From: Megalopta genalis
Taxonomy: Eukaryota; Arthropoda; Insecta; Hymenoptera; Halictidae
Direction: 5' to 3'
DNA length: 64,000 nucleotides
Assembly (NCBI RefSeq): GCF_051020955.1
Contig: NW_027477530.1
Location: 1 to 64,000, forward strand
Below, one piece after another: positions 11,281 to 24,110 of the stretch; the stretch's first letter is position 1, and every line of letters starts with the position of its first letter. The notes beneath the pieces were generated by a model. It saw only the letters and a program-made list of their open reading frames with translations. It did not search any database and was not told the DNA's origin. The translations under genes were made by a program, and so were the position numbers.

Positions 11281-13500
11281 GGATTTGAAGGTATACCTTC
11301 TACATCGCATTGATTTGAAGCTAAATCATGTGTTTCGCATAGATATGAAGCTATCTCGTTTGTTTCGTCTGCATTTGAAGCTGTATCATTTATACCGCAA
11401 GTATCTGAACCTAAATCATTTGTTTCGCATGGATTTGAAGCTAAGCCTTCAACTTTGCATTGATTTGAAGCTAAATCAAGTTTATCGCATGGATTTTGAA
11501 GCTAACTCGTTTCATCGTCTGCATTTGAAGCTTTTTCACTTATATCCCAAGTGTTTGAAGCTAAATCATTTGTTAAGCATTGATTTGAAGGTAATCCTTC
11601 TACATCGCATTGATTTGAAGCTAAATCAAGTTTATCGCATGGATTTTGAAGCTAACTCGTTTGATCGTCTGCATTTGAAGCTATATCACTTATATCCCAA
11701 GTGTTTGAAGCTAAATTATTTGTTAAGCATGGATTTGAAGGTAAACCTCCTACATCGCATTGATTTGAAGCTAAATCATGAGTTTCGCATGGATCAGAAG
11801 CTAACACGTTTGTTTCGCCTGCATTTGAAGCCATATCATTTATATCGCAAATATTTGAAGCGAAATCATTTGTTAAGCATGGATTTGAAGGTAAACCTTC
11901 TACATCGCATTGATTTGAAGCTAAATCATGAGTTTCGCATGGATTAGAAGCTAACTAGTTTGTTTCGCCTGCATTTGAAGCTATATCATTTATATCGCAA
12001 GTATTTGAAGCTAAATCATTTGTGTTCCACGGATTTGAAGCTGATCCTTCTACTTCGCATTGATTTGAAGCTAAATCAAGTTTATCGCATGGATTTTGAA
12101 TCTAACTCGTTTGATCGTCTGCATTTGATGCCATATCACTTATATCCCAAGTGTTTGAAGATAAATCATTTTTTAAGCATGGATTTGAAGGTAAACCTTC
12201 TACATCGCATTGATTTGAAGCTAAATCATGAGTTTCGCATGGATTAGAAGCTAACACGTTTGTTTCGCCTGCATTTGAAGCTATATCATTTATATCGCAA
12301 GTATTTGAAGCTAAATCATTTGTTAAGCATGGATTTGAAGGTATACCTTCTACATCGCATTGATTTGAAGCTAAATCATGTGTTTCGCATAGATATGAAG
12401 CTATCTCGTTTGTTTCGCCTGCATTTGAAGCTATATCATTTATATCGCAAATATTTGAAGCGAAATCATTTGTTAAGCATGGATTTGAAGGTAAACCATC
12501 TACATCGCATTGATTTGAAGCTAAATCATGAGTTTCGCATGGATTAGAAGCTAACTAGTTTGTTTCGCCTGCATTTGAAGCTATGTCATTTATGTCGCAA
12601 GTATTTGAAGCTAAATCATTTGTGTTGCATGGATTTGAAGCTCATCCTTCTACTTCGCATTGATTTGAATCTAAATCAAGTTTATCGCATGGATTTTGAA
12701 GCTAACTCGTTTGATCGTCTGCATTTGAAGCTATATCACTTATATCCCAAGTGTTTGAAGCTAAATTAATTGTTAAGCATGGATTTGAAGGTAAACCTCC
12801 TACATCGCATTGATTTGAAGCTAAATCATGAGTTTCGCATGGATCAGAAGCTAACACGTTTGTTTCGCCTGCATTTGAAGCTATGTCATTTATGTCGCAA
12901 GTATTTGAAGCTAAATCATTTGTGTTGCATGGATTTGAAGCTCATCCTTCTACTTCGCATTGATTTGAATCTAAATCAAGTTTATCGCATGGATTTTGAA
13001 GCTAACTCGTTTGATCGTCTGCATTTGAAGCTTTTTCACTTATATCCCAAGTGTTTGAAGCTAAATCATTTGTTAAGCATGGATTTGAAGTTGAACCTTC
13101 TACATCGCATTGATTTGAAGGTAAACCTTCCACATCGCATTGATTTGAAGCTAAATCATGAGTTTCGCATGGATTAGAAGCTAACTCGTTTGTTTCGCCT
13201 GCATTTGAAGCTTTTTCACTTATATCCCAAGTGTTTGAAGCTAAATCATTTGTGTTGCATGGATTTGAAGCTCATCCTTCTACTTCGCATTGATTTGAAG
13301 CTAAATCAAGTTTATCGCATGGATTTTGAAGCTAACTCGTTTGATCGTCTGCATTTGAAGCTATATCACTTATATCCCAAGTGTTTGAAGCTAAATTATT
13401 TGTTAAGCATGGATTTGAATGTCAACCTCCTACATCGCATTGATTTGAAGCTAAATCATGAGTTTCGCATGGATTAGAAGCTAACACGTTTGTTTCGCCT
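11281..13500. repeat. 5,640 bp super-repeat, partial copy 3
   Basis: Follows copy 2 in register until roughly 13,500. It then changes to a different HOR set, marked by GCGTAATCATT (13,540), GGACTAGAAG (13,621) and GAATCTATCTCG (about 13,778). The exact breakpoint cannot be placed because flanking monomers are shared. A short tract at 13,212-13,233 already carries monomer variants from another position. Confidence 0.88.
13212..13233. repeat. Conversion-like patch within a b/c monomer pair
   Basis: At this point copies 1 and 2 (from 1,932 and 7,572) read CTATATCATT then TATGTCGCAA. Here the array reads CTTTTTCACT then TATATCCCAA, the b' version normally found five monomers away. Array length is unchanged, which fits gene conversion or a double exchange between misaligned HORs. 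Confidence 0.75.
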
Positions 13501-13620
13501 GCATTTGAAGCTATATCATTTATATCGCAAATATTTGAAGCGTAATCATTTGTTAAGCATGGATTTGAAGGTAAACCTTCTACATCGCATTGATTTGAAG
13601 CTAAATCATGAGTTTCGCAT

Positions 13621-16600
13621 GGACTAGAAGCTAACTAGTTTGTTTCGCCTGCATTTGAAGCTATATCATTTATATCGCAAGTATTTGAAGCTAAATCATT
13701 TGTGTTCCACGGATTTGAAGCTGATCCTTCTACTTCGCATTGATTTGAAGCTAAATCAAGTTTATCGCATGGATTTTGAATCTATCTCGTTTGATCGTCT
13801 GCATTTGATGCCATATCACTTATATCTCAAGTGTTTGAAGATAAATCATTTTTTAAGCATGGATTTGAAGGTAAACCTTCTACATCGCATTGATTTGAAG
13901 CTAAATCATGAGTTTCGCATGGATTAGAAGCTAACACGTTTGTTTCGCCTGCATTTGAAGCTATATCATTTATATCGCAAGTATTTGAAGCTAAATCATT
14001 TGTTAAGCATGGATTTGAAGGTATACCTTCTACATCGCATTGATTTGAAGCTAAATCATGTGTTTCGCATAGATATGAAGCTATCTCGTTTGTTTCGCCT
14101 GCATTTGAAGCTATATCATTTATATCGCAAATATTTGAAGCGAAATCATTTGTTAAGCATGGATTTGAAGGTAAACCATCTACATCGCATTGATTTGAAG
14201 CTAAATCATGAGTTTCGCATGGATTAGAAGCTAAGTAGTTTGTTTCGCCTACATTTGAAGCTATATCATTTATGTCGCAAGTATTTGAAGCTAAATCATT
14301 TGTGTTGCATGGATTTGAAGCTCATCCTTCTACTTCGCATTGATTTCAATCTAAATCAAGTTTATCGCATGGATTTTGAAGCTAACTCGTTTGATCGTCT
14401 GCATTTGAAGCTATATCACTTATATCCCAAGTGTTTGAAGCTAAATTATTTGTTAAGCATGGATTTGAAGGTAAACCTCCTACATCGCATTGATTTGAAG
14501 CTAAATCATGAGTTTCGCATGGATCAGAAGCTAACACGTTTGTTTCGCCTGCATTTGAAGCCATATCATTTATATCGCAAATATTTGAAGCGAAATCATT
14601 TTTTAAGCATGGATTTGAAGGTAAACCTTCTACATCGCATTGATTTGAAGCTAAATCATGAGTTTCGCATGGATTAGAAGCTAACACGTTTGTTTCGCCT
14701 GCATTTGAAGCTATATCATTTATATCGCAAGTATTTGAAGCTAAATCATTTGTTAAGCATGGATTTGAAGGTATACCTTCTACATCGCATTGATTTGAAG
14801 CTAAATCATGTGTTTCGCATAGATATGAAGCTATCTCGTTTGTTTCGCCTGCATTTGAAGCTATATCATTTATATCGCAAATATTTGAAGCGAAATCATT
14901 TGTTAAGCATGGATTTGAAGGTAAACCATCTACATCGCATTGATTTGAAGCTAAATCATGAGTTTCGCATGGATTAGAAGCTAACTAGTTTGTTTCGCCT
15001 GCATTTGAAGCTATGTCATTTATGTCGCAAGTATTTGAAGCTAAATCATTTGTGTTGCATGGATTTGAAGCTCATCCTTCTACTTCGCATTGATTTGAAT
15101 CTAAATCAAGTTTATCGCATGGATTTTGAAGCTAACTCGTTTGATCGTCTGCATTTGAAGCTATATCACTTATATCCCAAGTGTTTGAAGCTAAATTATT
15201 TGTTAAGCATGGATTTGAAGGTAAACCTCCTACATCGCATTGATTTGAAGCTAAATCATGAGTTTCGCATGGATCAGAAGCTAACACGTTTGTTTCGCCT
15301 GCATTTGAAGCCATATCATTTATATCGCAAATATTTGAAGCGAAATCATTTGTTAAGCATGGATTTGAAGGTAAACCTTCTACATCGCATTGATTTGAAG
15401 CTAAATCATGAGTTTCGCATGGATTAGAAGCTAACTCGTTTGTTTCGCCTGCATTTGAGGCTATATCATTTATATCGCAAGTATTTGAAGCTAAATCATT
15501 TGTGTTCCACGGATTTGAAGCTAATCCTTTTACTTCGCATTGATTTGAAGCTAAATCAAGTTTATCGCATGGATTTTGAAGCTAACTCGTTTGATCGTCT
15601 GCATTTGAAGCTTTTTCACTTATATCCCAAGTGTTTGAAGCTAAATCATTTGTTAAGCATGGATTTGAAGTTGAACCTTCTACATCGCATTGATTTGAAG
15701 GTAAACCTTCCACATCGCATTGATTTGAAGCTAAATCATGAGTTTCGCATAGATATGAAGCTATCTCGTTTGTTTCGCCTGCATTTGAAGCTATATCATT
15801 TATATCGCAAATATTTGGAGCGAAATCATTTGTTAAGCATGGATTTGAAGGTAAACCATCTACATCGCATTGATTTGAAGCTAAATCATGAGTTTCGCAT
15901 GGATTAGAAGCTAACTAGTTTGTTTCGCCTGCATTTGAAGCTATATCATTTATGTCGCAAGTATTTGAAGCTAAATCATTTGTGTTGCATGGATTTGAAG
16001 CTCATCCTTCTACTTCGCATTGATTTGAATCTAAATCAAGTTTATCGCATGGATTTTGAAGCTAACTCGTTTGATCGTCTGCATTTGAAGCTATATCACT
16101 TATATCCCAAGTGTTTGAAGCTAAATTATTTGTTAAGCATGGATTTGAAGGTAAACCTCCTACATCGCATTGATTTGAAGCTAAATCATGAGTTTCGCAT
16201 GGATTAGAAGCTAACTAGTTTGTTTCGCCTGCATTTGAAGCTATATCATTTATATCGCAAGTATTTGAAGCTAAATCATTTGTGTTCCACGGATTTGAAG
16301 CTAATCCTTTTACTTCGCATTGATTTGAAGCTAAATCAAGTTTATCGCATGGATTTTGAAGCTAACTCGTTTGATCGTCTGCATTTGAAGCTTTTTCACT
16401 TATATCCCAAGTGTTTGAAGCTAAATCATTTGTTAAGCATGGATTTGAAGTTGAACCTTCTACATCGGATTGATTTGAAGGTAAACCTTCCACATCGCAT
16501 TGATTTGAAGCTAAATCATGAGTTTCGCATGGATTAGAAGCTAACTCGTTTGTTTCGCCTGCATTTGAAGCTATATCATTTATGTCGCAAGTATTTGAAG

Positions 16601-17130
16601 CTAAATCATTTGTGTTGCATGGATTTGAAGCTCATCCTTCTACTTCGCATTGATTTGAAGCTAAATCAAGTTTATCGCATGGATTTTGAAGCTAACTCGT
16701 TTGATCGTCTGCATTTGAAGCTATATCACTTATATCCCAAGTGTTTGAAGCTAAATTATTTGTTAAGCATGGATTTGAATGTCAACCTCCTACATCGCAT
16801 TGATTTGAAGCTAAATCATGAGTTTCGCATGGATTAGAAGCAAACACGTTTGTTTCGCCTGCATTTGAAGCTATATCATTTATATCGCAAATATTTGAAG
16901 CGTAATCATTTGTTAAGCATGGATTTGAAGGTAAACCTTCTACATCGCATTGATTTGAAGCTAAATCATGAGTTTCGCATGGACTAGAAGCTAACTAGTT
17001 TGTTTCGCCTGCATTTGAAGCTATATCATTTATATCGCAAGTATTTGAAGCTAAATCATTTGTTAAGCATGGATTTGAAGGTAAACCTTCTACATCGCAT
17101 TGATTTGAAGCTAAATCATGAGTTTCGCAT
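13621..17130. repeat. 3.5 kb block, copy 1
   Basis: Begins at a GGACTAGAAG monomer followed by the HOR containing GAATCTATCTCG and TATATCTCAA. The same series restarts at 17,131 and 20,942. The last 150 bp (16,981-17,130) form an extra pentamer that also begins GGACTAGAAG, so the junction looks like a local 150 bp duplication. Confidence 0.88.
14382..14687 (-). other. Best minus-strand decapeptide-repeat frame (probably not a gene)
   Basis: This 101-codon frame, and those at 17,893-18,198, 50,900-51,205 and 55,428-55,733, are the longest minus-strand stretches seen without a stop. Successive ten-residue units read, for example, LASNPCETHD, LASNQCDVEG, LPSNPCLKND and FASNICDIND. The pattern is an aliphatic residue, Ala/Pro, Ser-Asn, any residue, mostly Cys, then an acidic residue. 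There is no signal peptide, no ribosome binding site that differs from the repeat, and no unique termini. In neighbouring HORs the same frame meets TAG (GGCGAAACAAACTAG) and TGA (GAAGGATGAGCT). I read it as the possible remnant of a coding repeat, not an active gene. I do not recognise the family. Confidence 0.45.
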
Positions 17131-20100
17131 GGACTAGAAGCTAACTAGTTTGTTTCGCCTGCATTTGAAGCTATATCATTTATATCGCAAGTATTTGAAG
17201 CTAAATCATTTGTGTTCCACGGATTTGAAGCTGATCCTTCTACTTCGCATTGATTTGAAGCTAAATCAAGTTTATCGCATGGATTTTGAATCTATCTCGT
17301 TTGATCGTCTGCATTTGATGCCATATCACTTATATCTCAAGTGTTTTGAAGATAAATCATTTTTTAAGCATGGATTTGAAGGTAAACCTTCTACATCGCA
17401 TTGATTTGAAGCTAAATCATGAGTTTCGCATGGATTAGAAGCTAACACGTTTGTTTCGCCTGCATTTGAAGCTATATCATTTATATCGCAAGTATTTGAA
17501 GCTAAATCATTTGTTAAGCATGGATTTGAAGGTATACCTTCTACATCGCATTGATTTGAAGCTAAATCATGTGTTTCGCATAGATATGAAGCTATCTCGT
17601 TTGTTTCGCCTGCATTTGAAGCTATATCATTTATATCGCAAATATTTGAAGCGAAATCATTTGTTAAGCATGGATTTGAAGGTAAACCATCTACATCGCA
17701 TTGATTTGAAGCTAAATCATGAGTTTCGCATGGATTAGAAGCTAAGTAGTTTGTTTCGCCTACATTTGAAGCTATATCATTTATGTCGCAAGTATTTGAA
17801 GCTAAATCATTTGTGTTGCATGGATTTGAAGCTCATCCTTCTACTTCGCATTGATTTGAATCTAAATCAAGTTTATCGCATGGATTTTGAAGCTAACTCG
17901 TTTGATCGTCTGCATTTGAAGCTATATCACTTATATCCCAAGTGTTTGAAGCTAAATTATTTGTTAAGCATGGATTTGAAGGTAAACCTCCTAGATCGCA
18001 TTGATTTGAAGCTAAATCATGAGTTTCGCATGGATCAGAAGCTAACACGTTTGTTTCGCCTGCATTTGAAGCCATATCATTTATATCGCAAATATTTGAA
18101 GCGAAATCATTTTTTAAGCATGGATTTGAAGGTAAACCTTCTACATCGCATTGATTTGAAGCTAAATCATGAGTTTCGCATGGATTAGAAGCTAACACGT
18201 TTGTTTCGCCTGCATTTGAAGCTATATCATTTATATCGCAAGTATTTGAAGCTAAATCATTTGTTAAGCATGGATTTGAAGGTATACCTTCTACATCGCA
18301 TTGATTTGAAGCTAAATCATGTGTTTCGCATAGATATGAAGCTATCTCGTTTGTTTCGCCTGCATTTGAAGCTATATCATTTATATCGCAAATATTTGAA
18401 GCGAAATCATTTGTTAAGCATGGATTTGAAGGTAAACCATCTACATCGCATTGATTTGAAGCTAAATCATGAGTTTCGCATGGATTAGAAGCTAACTAGT
18501 TTGTTTCGCCTGCATTTGAAGCTATGTCATTTATGTCGCAAGTATTTGAAGCTAAATCATTTGTGTTGCATGGATTTGAAGCTCATCCTTCTACTTCGCA
18601 TTGATTTGAATCTAAATCAAGTTTATCGCATGGATTTTGAAGCTAACTCGTTTGATCGTCTGCATTTGAAGCTATATCACTTATATCCCAAGTGTTTGAA
18701 GCTAAATTATTTGTTAAGCATGGATTTGAAGGTAAACCTCCTACATCGCATTGATTTGAAGCTAAATCATGAGTTTCGCATGGATCAGAAGCTAACACGT
18801 TTGTTTCGCCTGCATTTGAAGCCATATCATTTATATCGCAAATATTTGAAGCGAAATCATTTGTTAAGCATGGATTTGAAGGTAAACCTTCTACATCGCA
18901 TTGATTTGAAGCTAAATCATGAGTTTCGCATGGATTAGAAGCTAACTAGTTTGTTTCGCCTGCATTTGAGGCTATATCATTTATATCGCAAGTATTTGAA
19001 GCTAAATCATTTGTGTTCCACGGATTTGAAGCTAATCCTTTTACTTCGCATTGATTTGAAGCTAAATCAAGTTTATCGCATGGATTTTGAAGCTAACTCG
19101 TTTGATCGTCTGCATTTGAAGCTTTTTCACTTATATCCCAAGTGTTTGAAGCTAAATCATTTGTTAAGCACGGATTTGAAGTTGAACCTTCTACATCGCA
19201 TTGATTTGAAGGTAAACCTTCCACATCGCATTGATTTGAAGCTAAATCATGAGTTTCGCATGGATTAGAAGCTAACTCGTTTGTTTCGCCTGCATTTGAA
19301 GCTATATCATTTATGTCGCAAGTATTTGAAGCTAAATCATTTGTGTTGCATGGATTTGAAGCTCATCCTTCTACTTCGCATTGATTTGAAGCTAAATCAA
19401 GTTTATCGCATGGATTTTGAAGCTAACTCGTTTGATCGTCTGCATTTGAAGCTATATCACTTATATCCCAAGTGTTTGAAGCTAAATTATTTTGTTAGCA
19501 TGGATTTGAATGTCAACCTCCTACATCGCATTGATTTGAAGCTAAATCATGAGATTCGCATGGATTAGAAGCTAACACGTTTGTTTCGCCTGCATTTGAA
19601 GCTATATCATTTATATCGCAAGTATTTGAAGCTAAATCATTTGTTAAGCATGGATTTGAAGGTATACCTTCTACATCGCATTGATTTGAAGCTAAATCAT
19701 GTGTTTGGCATAGATATGAAGCTATCTCGTTTGTTTCGCCTGCATTTGAAGCTATATCATTTATATCGCAAATATTTGGAGCGAAATCATTTGTTAAGCA
19801 TGGATTTGAAGGTAAACCATCTACATCGCATTGATTTGAAGCTAAATCATGAGTTTCGCATGGATTAGAAGCTAACTAGTTTGTTTCGCCTGCATTTGAA
19901 GCTATATCATTTATGTCGCAAGTATTTGAAGCTAAATCATTTGTGTTGCATGGATTTGAAGCTCATCCTTCTACTTCGCATTGATTTGAATCTAAATCAA
20001 GTTTATCGCATGGATTTTGAAGCTAACTCGTTTGATCGTCTGCATTTGAAGCTATATCACTTATATCCCAAGTGTTTGAAGCTAAATTATTTGTTAAGCA

Positions 20101-20941
20101 TGGATTTGAAGGTAAACCTCCTACATCGCATTGATTTGAAGCTAAATCATGAGTTTCGCATGGATTAGAAGCTAACTAGTTTGTTTCGCCTGCATTTGAA
20201 GCTATATCATTTATATCGCAAGTATTTGAAGCTAAATCATTTGTGTTCCACGGATTTGAAGCTAATCCTTTTACTTCGCATTGATTTGAAGCTAAATCAA
20301 GTTTATCGCATGGATTTTGAAGCTAACTCGTTTGATCGTCTGCATTTGAAGCTTTTTCACTTATATCCCAAGTGTTTGAAGCTAAATCATTTGTTAAGCA
20401 TGGATTTGAAGTTGAACCTTCTACATCGGATTGATTTGAAGGTAAACCTTCCACATCGCATTGATTTGAAGCTAAATCATGAGTTTCGCATGGATTAGAA
20501 GCTAACTCGTTTGTTTCGCCTGCATTTGAAGCTATATCATTTATGTCGCAAGTATTTGAAGCTAAATCATTTGTGTTGCATGGATTTGAAGCTCATCCTT
20601 CTACTTCGCATTGATTTGAAGCTAAATCAAGTTTATCGCATGGATTTTGAAGCTAACTCGTTTGATCGTCTGCATTTGAAGCTATATCACTTATATCCCA
20701 AGTGTTTGAAGCTAAATTATTTGTTAAGCATGGATTTGAATGTCAACCTCCTACATCGCATTGATTTGAAGCTAAATCATGAGTTTCGCATGGATTAGAA
20801 GCAAACACGTTTGTTTCGCCTGCATTTGAAGCTATATCATTTATATCGCAAATATTTGAAGCGTAATCATTTGTTAAGCATGGATTTGAAGGTAAACCTT
20901 CTACATCGCATTGATTTGAAGCTAAATCATGAGTTTCGCAT
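17131..20941. repeat. 3.5-3.8 kb block, copy 2
   Basis: Matches copy 1 at an offset of 3,510 bp, then 3,511 bp after the one-base insertion at 17,344-17,347. From about 19,281 to 20,180 the offset changes from 3,511 to 3,961, because this copy carries extra HOR material. It ends at the next GGACTAGAAG at 20,942. Confidence 0.85.
17344..17347. repeat. Single-base insertion in a T run
   Basis: The c' monomer reads GTGTTTTGAAG instead of GTGTTTGAAG, while the equivalent monomer at 13,831 has three T. All later units are shifted by +1 relative to the start of the window. It breaks any long reading frame through this point. A sequencing homopolymer error is a possible alternative. Confidence 0.9.
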
Positions 20942-21560
20942 GGACTAGAAGCTAACTAGTTTGTTTCGCCTGCATTTGAAGCTATATCATTTATATCGCA
21001 AGTATTTGAAGCTAAATCATTTGTGTTCCACGGATTTGAAGCTGATCCTTCTACTTCGCATTGATTTGAAGCTAAATCAAGTTTATCGCATGGATTTTGA
21101 ATCTATCTCGTTTGATCGTCTGCATTTGATGCCATATCACTTATATCTCAAGTGTTTGAAGATAAATCATTTTTTAAGCATGGATTTGAAGGTAAACCTT
21201 CTACATCGCATTGATTTGAAGCTAAATCATGAGTTTCGCATGGATTAGAAGCTAACACGTTTGCTTCGCCTGCATTTGAAGCTATATCATTTATATCGCA
21301 AGTATTTGAAGCTAAATCATTTGTTAAGCATGGATTTGAAGGTATACCTTCTACATCGCATTGATTTGAAGCTAAATCATGTGTTTCGCATAGATATGAA
21401 GCTATCTCGTTTGTTTCGCCTGCATTTGAAGCTATATCATTTATATCGCAAATATTTGAAGCGAAATCATTTGTTAAGCATGGATTTGAAGGTAAACCAT
21501 CTACATCGCATTGATTTGAAGCTAAATCATGAGTTTCGCATGGATTAGAAGCTAAGTAGT
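20942..21560. repeat. 3.5 kb block, partial copy 3
   Basis: Starts with the same GGACTAGAAG, GCTGATCC and GAATCTATCTCG markers as 13,621 and 17,131. From about 21,561 the order matches the 5.6 kb-type block instead. The transition is in register and no foreign sequence marks it. Confidence 0.8.
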
Positions 21561-24110
21561 TTGTTTCGCCTACATTTGAAGCTATATCATTTATGTCGCA
21601 AGTATTTGAAGCTAAATCATTTGTGTTGCATGGATTTGAAGCTCATCCTTCTACTTCGCATTGATTTGAATCTAAATCAAGTTTATCGCATGGATTTTGA
21701 AGCTAACTCGTTTGATCGTCTGCATTTGAAGCTATATCACTTATATCCCAAGTGTTTGAAGCTAAATTATTTGTTAAGCATGGATTTGAAGGTAAACCTC
21801 CTACATCGCATTGATTTGAAGCTAAATCATGAGTTTCGCATGGATCAGAAGCTAACACGTTTGTTTCGCCTGCATTTGAAGCCATATCATTTATATCGCA
21901 AATATTTGAAGCGAAATCATTTGTTAAGCATGGATTTGAAGGTAAACCTTCTACATCGCATTGATTTGAAGCTAAATCATGAGTTTCGCATGGATTAGAA
22001 GCTAACTAGTTTGTTTCGCCTGCATTCGAAGCTATATCATTTATATCGCAAGTATTTGAAGCTAAATCATTTGTGTTCCACGGATTTGAAGCTAATCCTT
22101 TTACTTCGCATTGATTTGAAGCTAAATCAAGTTTATCGCATGGATTTTGAATCTAACTCGTTTGATCGTCTGCATTTGTTGCCATATCACTTATATCCCA
22201 AGTGTTTGAAGCTAAATCATTTTTTAAGCATGGATTTGAAGGTAAACCTTCTACATCGCATTGATTTGAAGCTAAATCATGAGTTTCGCATGGATTAGAA
22301 GCTAACACGTTTGTTTCGCCTGCATTTGAAGCTATATCATTTATATCGCAAGTATTTGAAGCTAAATCATTTGTTAAGCATGGATTTGAAGGTATACCTT
22401 CTACATCGCATTGATTTGAAGCTAAATCATGTGTTTCGCATAGATATGAAGCTATCTCGTTTGTTTCGTCTGCATTTGAAGCTGTATCATTTATACCGCA
22501 AGTATCTGATCCTAAATCATTTGTTTCGCATGGATTTGAAGCTAAGCCTTCTACTTTGCATTGATTTGAAGCTAAATCAAGTTTATCGCATGGATTTTGA
22601 AGCTAACTCGTTTGATCGTCTGCATTTGAAGCTTTTTCACTTATATCCCAAGTGTTTGAAGCTAAATCATTTGTTAAGCATTGATTTGAAGGTAAACCTT
22701 CCACATCGCATTGATTTGAAGCTAAATCATGAGTTTCGCATGGTTTAGAAGCTAACTCGTTTGTTTCGCCTGCATTTGAAGCTATATCATTTATGTCGCA
22801 AGTATTTGAAGCTAAATCATTTGTGTTGCATGGATTTGAAGCTCATCCTTCTACTTCTCATTGATTTGAAGCTAAATCAAGTTTATCGCATGGATTTTGA
22901 AGCTAACTCGTTTGATCGTCTGCATTTGAAGCTATATCACTTATATCCCAAGTGTTTGAAGCTAAATTATTTGTTAAGCATGGATTTGAAGGTAAACCTC
23001 CTACATCGCATTGATTTGAAGCTAAATCATGAGTTTCGCATGGATCTGAAGCTAACACGTTTGTTTCGTCTGCATTTGAAGCTATATCATTTATATCGCA
23101 AGTTTGTGAAGCTAAATCATTTGTTAAGCTTGGATTTGAAGGTATACCTTCTACATCGCATTGATTTGAAGCTAAATCATGTGTTTCGCATAGATATGAA
23201 GCTATCTCGTTTGTTTCGTCTGCATTTGAAGCTGTATCATTTATACCGCAAGTATCTGAACCTAAATCATTTGTTTCGCATGGATTTGAAGCTAAGCCTT
23301 CTACTTTGCATTGATTTGAAGCTAAATCAAGTTTATCGCATGGATTTTGAAGCTAACTCGTTTGATCGTCTGCATTTGAAGCTTTTTCACTTATATCCCA
23401 AGTGTTTGAAGCTAAATCATTTGTTAAGCATTGATTTGAAGGTAATCCTTCTACATCGCATTGATTTGAAGCTAAATCAAGTTTATCGCATGGATTTTGA
23501 AGCTAACTCGTTTGATCGTCTGCATTTGAAGCTATATCACTTATATCCCAAGTGTTTGAAGCTAAATTATTTGTTAAGCATGGATTTGAAGGTAAACCTC
23601 CTACATCGCATTGATTTGAAGCTAAATCATGAGTTTCGCATGGATCAGAAGCTAACACGTTTGTTTCGCCTGCATTTGAAGCCATATCATTTATATCGCA
23701 AATATTTGAAGCGAAATCATTTGTTAAGCATGGATTTGAAGGTAAACCTTCTACATCGCATTGATTTGAAGCTAAATCATGAGTTTCGCATGGATTAGAA
23801 GCTAACTAGTTTGTTTCGCCTGCATTTGAAGCTATATCATTTATATCGCAAGTATTTGAAGCTAAATCATTTGTGTTCCACGGATTTGAAGCTGATCCTT
23901 CTACTTCGCATTGATTTGAAGCTAAATCAAGTTTATCGCATGGATTTTGAATCTAACTCGTTTGATCGTCTGCATTTGATGCCATATCACTTATATCCCA
24001 AGTGTTTGAAGATAAATCATTTTTTAAGCATGGATTTGAAGGTAAACCTTCTACATCGCATTGATTTGAAGCTAAATCATGAGTTTCGCATGGATTAGAA
24101 GCTAACACGT
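21561..24110. repeat. Reappearance of the 5.6 kb-type block
   Basis: Landmarks match the left-hand super-repeat at a constant offset of 17,491 bp: 4520 to 22011, 4820 to 22311, 5270 to 22761, 6320 to 23811. It includes the distinctive AGATATGAAG, TATACCGCAA and GTATCTGA monomers. Small differences, such as GGATCTGAAG at 23,042 and GTTTGTGAAG at 23,103, are private to this copy. Confidence 0.87.
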
